Source: Mycoplasma sp. CAG:472 (GTDB taxonomy: Bacteria > Bacillota_I > Bacilli_A > RF39 > UBA660). Taken from it: a stretch of 37,041 bases of DNA. The position numbers were made by a program, and so were the translations under genes. The number at the start of each line of letters is the position of its first letter. Positions within the stretch are counted from its first letter, which is position 1. This document shows positions 34,076-37,041 of the stretch, one piece after another. The notes under the pieces were generated by a model, which was given only the letters and a program-made list of their open reading frames with translations, did not search any database and was not told the origin of the DNA. The stretch lies in the NCBI GenBank assembly GCA_000437315.1, contig FR899424.1:1-37041 (forward strand), written 5' to 3'.

Positions 34076-34104
34076 ATAGTATCAAATAAATTACAATTTG
34101 TAAA
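34076..34104 (-). promoter_or_regulatory. Promoter of the ABC transporter leader
   Basis: TTTACA (34104-34099), 17-nt spacer, TACTAT (34081-34076) with extended TGA. It gives a leader of about 60 nt. Confidence 0.65.
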
Positions 34105-34114
34105 TAGCAAATTT

Positions 34115-34846
34115 TTATGCAGCAGTAAATCCACCATCAATACTTACTATATCACCAGTTATAAATGATGCTTCATCACTTAATAAATAACATATAAGGT
34201 TTGCTATTTCACTATCTTTACCAAGTCTTCCCATTGGAATACTTGATGCCATTACATCTTTATATTCTTTTGGAACATCTTTTAAAATTGGTGTATCAAC
34301 ATAACCTGGTGCAACAGCATTAACTCTTATATTATCTTTTGCATAAGTAAGTGCTAAACTTCTTGTCATATTATTTATTGCTCCCTTACTAACTGAATAT
34401 GCAAATGCACTATTTGTTCCCACTACTCCAAACATTGAGGATGTATTAACAATAGCACCACCACCATTTTCTAGCATAGAGCTAATTACATATTTATTAA
34501 ATAAAAATATACCATTTTGATTAACACTAATAACTTTATTATAATCCTCAAAAGAAAGTTCATGTGGTTTATTAGCATTTCCACCAATACCTGCATTAGC
34601 CACTAAAAAATCAATTTTATGATAATTTTTTAATGTGGTTTCCACTACTAATTTAACATCATCTTCTTTAGAAACATCACATTTAATACCATAACATCTA
34701 TTTCCTAAATATGATGCAATATCTTCAATATTATCATTTATATCACAAATAACAACTGTAGCTCCTTTTAAAATAAGTTTTTTAGCAGTGGCAAAGCCAA
34801 TTCCACTTGCTCCTCCAGTTACTATAGCAACTTTTCCTTCAAACAT
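34115..34846 (-). CDS. SDR-family oxidoreductase (FabG-like)
   Basis: 243 residues, classical short-chain dehydrogenase. The cofactor motif TGGASGIG is at 10-17, NAGIGG at about 85-90, and a catalytic Ser in NTSSMFG is followed by Y150 and K154 in YSVSKGA. PGYVDTP and the C-terminal DIVSIDGGFTAA are typical. D35-type ICDIND after the second strand suggests NAD rather than NADP, though this is not firm. The substrate cannot be read; FabG function is less likely because no fatty-acid genes are nearby. AGGAAGGTGG precedes the ATG. The ABC leader promoter begins right after its stop. Confidence 0.88.
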   Translation of the reverse strand: MFEGKVAIVTGGASGIGFATAKKLILKGATVVICDINDNIEDIASYLGNRCYGIKCDVSKEDDVKLVVETTLKNYHKIDFLVANAGIGGNANKPHELSFEDYNKVISVNQNGIFLFNKYVISSMLENGGGAIVNTSSMFGVVGTNSAFAYSVSKGAINNMTRSLALTYAKDNIRVNAVAPGYVDTPILKDVPKEYKDVMASSIPMGRLGKDSEIANLICYLLSDEASFITGDIVSIDGGFTAA

Positions 34847-34917
34847 AATCCACCTTCCTATTCTTACATAGAAAATTATACTAGATTTTTAAAAAAATGT
34901 CTATAAAAAAAAGAAAA

Positions 34918-35589
34918 TTACTTCTCTTGTTTTTTTAATTTTAAATATGGATTAGATGCCATTTTTTCATAATCTAAGGTACTTTTTTCAATAGACATCT
35001 CTCTTAAATAAGCATCTAAATTTGATTTTTTCATTTGTTCACAAACTTTTTTGAGTGCATTATATTTTTCAAGAATCATTTTTACTTGTTCAGTATTACC
35101 AGTAAGTTTATTATCAAGAAGATTATTTATAAGCATAAGAATTCTAAAATCTATAGCCCTAATTAAATTATTATTTATAGGTTCAGAACATATAAATTCA
35201 TTTCCATAATGAGTTGTATTTCGATATGCTCTAACATTATTAGAAATAATAAAATCAACATTATGTGGTACAAAAGGATCATATTCATCTTCATCTTTAT
35301 AAAGGTCTTTAAGGCCAACAACAGACAAAGATATCCCATCATTACCATTAATATGGCTTGTTATATCATCACTTAATTTCAAAAATTTATCAGTGAAGTT
35401 TTTAACTCCTAAACTATGTAACTCTCCAATTGGTAATAAACCATGTTTTACTATTGAGGGTGCATTTTGATAATCTGAATTATGATGATACCTTGCATTT
35501 TTTATATCTATTGATTTAATTTTTGATTCTTCAATAGACTCTTTAATATACTCTAATGCATCTTTTGCTTCGAGATATATTTTATGCAT
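34918..35589 (-). CDS. Unknown protein, possibly ADP-ribosyltransferase-like fold
   Basis: 223 residues. The region ARYHHNSDYQNAPSIVKHGL followed by LPIGELHSLG (about 32-61), then DGISLSV and later HYGNEFICSEPINNNLIRAIDF, recalls the H...N-PSI--HGL opening and closing E-containing strand of DarT/ART-type folds. The likeness is by eye and weak, so treat the function as unknown. The C-terminal third is helical and ends basic (LKLKKQEK). Its ATG overlaps the last codons of ackA by 8 nt, with AAAAGAAAA as a poor ribosome site, so it should be translated by coupling with ackA. No signal peptide or membrane segment. Confidence 0.6.
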   Translation of the reverse strand: MHKIYLEAKDALEYIKESIEESKIKSIDIKNARYHHNSDYQNAPSIVKHGLLPIGELHSLGVKNFTDKFLKLSDDITSHINGNDGISLSVVGLKDLYKDEDEYDPFVPHNVDFIISNNVRAYRNTTHYGNEFICSEPINNNLIRAIDFRILMLINNLLDNKLTGNTEQVKMILEKYNALKKVCEQMKKSNLDAYLREMSIEKSTLDYEKMASNPYLKLKKQEK

Positions 35590-36820
35590 TAATTTTCTTT
35601 TCTAGCACCCTAACATTTTTTCTATCTTTAATTATATTATAAGTATCATTTAATATCATATATTCTTCATTCGTTGGAATTACTAAACAGTCAAAAGATG
35701 AACCAACTTCAGAGATAATTCCTTCATGAATATCTTTAAATCCTGCGATTTTGTTATTCATATTTTCATCAAATTTAACACCTAAACAAGATATTTTTTT
35801 CATAATATCTTTTCTTAAACTACTTGCATTTTCACCACATCCAGCAGTAAATACTAATGCATTAACATTACCATCAAGTTCAAGATAATAATTTGCAATA
35901 TATTTAGTAATAGAATTTTCCATTATTTTAATGGCATTTATAGCGTTTTCATTTCCACTTTCCGCAAGTGCAGTTACATCTCTAAAGTCATTTTTACCAC
36001 ACATTCCTAAAAGACCGCTTTTCTTATTTAATATTTCATTAATTTCAGCTATAGTAAGTCCTCTTTCTTTACTAATATAGTCTATGATTGATGGATCTAT
36101 TGAACCACATCTAGTTCCCATAACAAGTCCATCTAAAGGAGTAAGTCCCATTGAGGTATCATAGCATTTTCCACTTTTTATACAAGATATACTTGCACCA
36201 GATCCAATATGACAAATAATTGCATTTACATTTTCTCCATAAATACCCTTAAGTCTTTCAGTTATATATCTATGAGATGTTCCATGAAAGCCATATTTTC
36301 TTACACCATTTTCAGTATACCAAGAATATGGTACAGCATATAAATAGTTTTCTTTAGGCATTGTTTGATGAAAAGATGTATCAAATACCGCTACCTGAGG
36401 TACACTGGGCATAATTTTAGTTATACTCGAAATACCCGCAAGTTCTCCTGGATGATGAAGTGGACCAAGTTTAGTTAGTGATTTAATATTTTCAAAAACT
36501 TCTTCATCAATAAGCACAGAACTATCGTAAAATTCTCCTCCATGAAGTATTCTATGTCCTACACCAGCAATCTCACTTATATCATTAATAAAATGATCTT
36601 GTAATAGTTCTTCCATCATTACATTTGCAGCACATTCATGATCTAATATTTCTTTAGACTTTTTAATCTTTTGTCCATTAAATTTAAGTGTATATGAGCT
36701 ATCACCCTCACCTATTTTTTCTACTATTCCATTAACTATTTCAATATTATCAGGCATCTCATAAAGTGAAAATTTAAGTGAAGAACTTCCAGCATTTATT
36801 ATTAAATATTTTTCTTTCAT
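35582..36820 (-). CDS. ackA: Acetate kinase
   Basis: 412 residues from the ATG at 36820, which follows GGGGGAAAT; a TTG at 36835 is in frame but would lie inside that site. Family motifs: INAGSSSLKFSLYEMP at the start, GHRILHGGE, VFDTSFHQTMP, KYGFHGTSHRYI, ICHIGSGASI, GLTPLDGLVMGTRCGSIDP and VFTAGCGENAS. It interconverts acetyl phosphate and acetate with ATP, usually with phosphotransacetylase, whose gene is not adjacent. It suggests acetate-producing fermentation. A good promoter lies upstream. Confidence 0.97.
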   Translation of the reverse strand: MKEKYLIINAGSSSLKFSLYEMPDNIEIVNGIVEKIGEGDSSYTLKFNGQKIKKSKEILDHECAANVMMEELLQDHFINDISEIAGVGHRILHGGEFYDSSVLIDEEVFENIKSLTKLGPLHHPGELAGISSITKIMPSVPQVAVFDTSFHQTMPKENYLYAVPYSWYTENGVRKYGFHGTSHRYITERLKGIYGENVNAIICHIGSGASISCIKSGKCYDTSMGLTPLDGLVMGTRCGSIDPSIIDYISKERGLTIAEINEILNKKSGLLGMCGKNDFRDVTALAESGNENAINAIKIMENSITKYIANYYLELDGNVNALVFTAGCGENASSLRKDIMKKISCLGVKFDENMNNKIAGFKDIHEGIISEVGSSFDCLVIPTNEEYMILNDTYNIIKDRKNVRVLEKKINA

Positions 36821-36842
36821 ATTTCCCCCAATCAATATAATT

Positions 36843-36871
36843 ATTTTACTATATTTTACTTATTCAGTCAA
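36843..36871 (-). promoter_or_regulatory. ackA promoter
   Basis: TTGACT (36871-36866), 17-nt spacer, TAAAAT (36848-36843). Confidence 0.7.
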
Positions 36872-36885
36872 TTTATTTTACACCA

Positions 36886-36920
36886 TTAAAAATATGGTCT
36901 GTAAAAATTACACACCATAT
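36886..36920 (-). terminator. Terminator of the gene entering from the right
   Basis: ATATGGT (36920-36914 on the minus strand) and TGTAA pair with TTACA and ACCATAT (36898-36892), 12 pairs with one mismatch and a 3-nt loop, followed by T-run. Confidence 0.75.
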
Positions 36921-36959
36921 TATACAAGTTAAAATTTTTATATTGCCAAATTCCTTACC

Positions 36960-37041
36960 TTACCCAACGCGATATGCGTTATCCTTAGTACCATCTCCTG
37001 AACCTACAATTTTTAGGATACTAGAATCTAGATAAAATGTC
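36960..37041 (-). CDS. C-terminal end of a gene entering from the right (partial)
   Basis: The reverse strand is open from the window edge to a TAA at 36962-36960, coding about 26 residues: FYLDSSILKIVGSGDGTKDN then AYRVG. The ending GSG-GTKDNAYRV is of the kind found at the tail of surface or pilin-like proteins of low-GC Firmicutes, but too little is present to name it. A strong hairpin terminator 40 nt downstream supports a real gene end. Confidence 0.5.
   Translation of the reverse strand, partial: TFYLDSSILKIVGSGDGTKDNAYRVG

Overview
The window is very AT-rich, tightly packed chromosomal DNA from a low-GC Gram-positive bacterium. Several things point to a Bacilli- or Mollicutes-related gut Firmicute (RF39/Erysipelotrichia-like; inference): a glmS ribozyme, YlbJ/YlbL, YidD, GlmS, AckA and FtsW, an SMC of only 973 residues (about the size of Mycoplasma SMC), and a toxin of the CptN type known from gut Firmicutes. 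UGA is used as stop (for example yidD and the deacetylase at 4882), so this is code 11, not the Mycoplasma code. The tRNAs encode CCA. There is no phage or IS block. The window is mostly core genome with small accessory islands.

Layout. 1-5.6 kb: a partial ylbJ-like gene diverges from ylbL, an unknown 258-aa gene, mutS and a peptidoglycan-type deacetylase. 5.6-8.5 kb is an accessory patch: a decayed gene, two small membrane proteins, a Xer recombinase, a 40-aa basic repeat protein, and a complete type III toxin-antitoxin locus of the CptIN type on the minus strand. That locus has a strong promoter, an RNA antitoxin of two pseudoknot repeats with compensatory base changes, an attenuating terminator and the endoribonuclease toxin. 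8.5-11.2 kb: ZIP metal transporter, class I glutamine amidotransferase and a secreted PIG-L deacetylase. 11.2-11.5 kb is intergenic and carries phased dyad repeats. 11.5-16 kb (minus): an HTH regulator, smc and rnc, whose promoter lies back-to-back with that of yidD and a histidine-free ZnuA-like lipoprotein. 17.1-19.1 kb holds tRNA-Ser, Glu, Ile and Lys with a GGCT-like gene and trmB.

19.2-28.1 kb (minus): a DUF2207 protein and LemA, a 1083-aa protein with a possible TelA-like C-terminus, a YdcF-like protein, a small membrane protein, and glmS under its ribozyme. 28.2-30.1 kb: two overlapping paralogous M3-like metallopeptidases. 30.1-36.8 kb (minus): ftsW, a degraded ABC-permease tail, a small unknown gene, an ABC ATPase-permease fusion behind a promoter and a leader with mutually exclusive hairpins, an SDR dehydrogenase, and ackA overlapping a gene that may have an ADP-ribosyltransferase-like fold. 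A partial gene enters from the right edge.

Genes cluster around cell-envelope building (deacetylase, GlmS, FtsW, YdcF, LemA/DUF2207), nucleic-acid upkeep (MutS, SMC, RNase III, Xer, TrmB) and acetate metabolism. Two start types recur: genes with a clear Shine-Dalgarno sequence, and genes with none but a -10-like hexamer 4-7 nt before the ATG, as expected of leaderless mRNAs. The best candidates for a second look are the CptIN locus, the ABC-transporter leader, the 40-aa heptad protein and the 1083-aa protein beside LemA.
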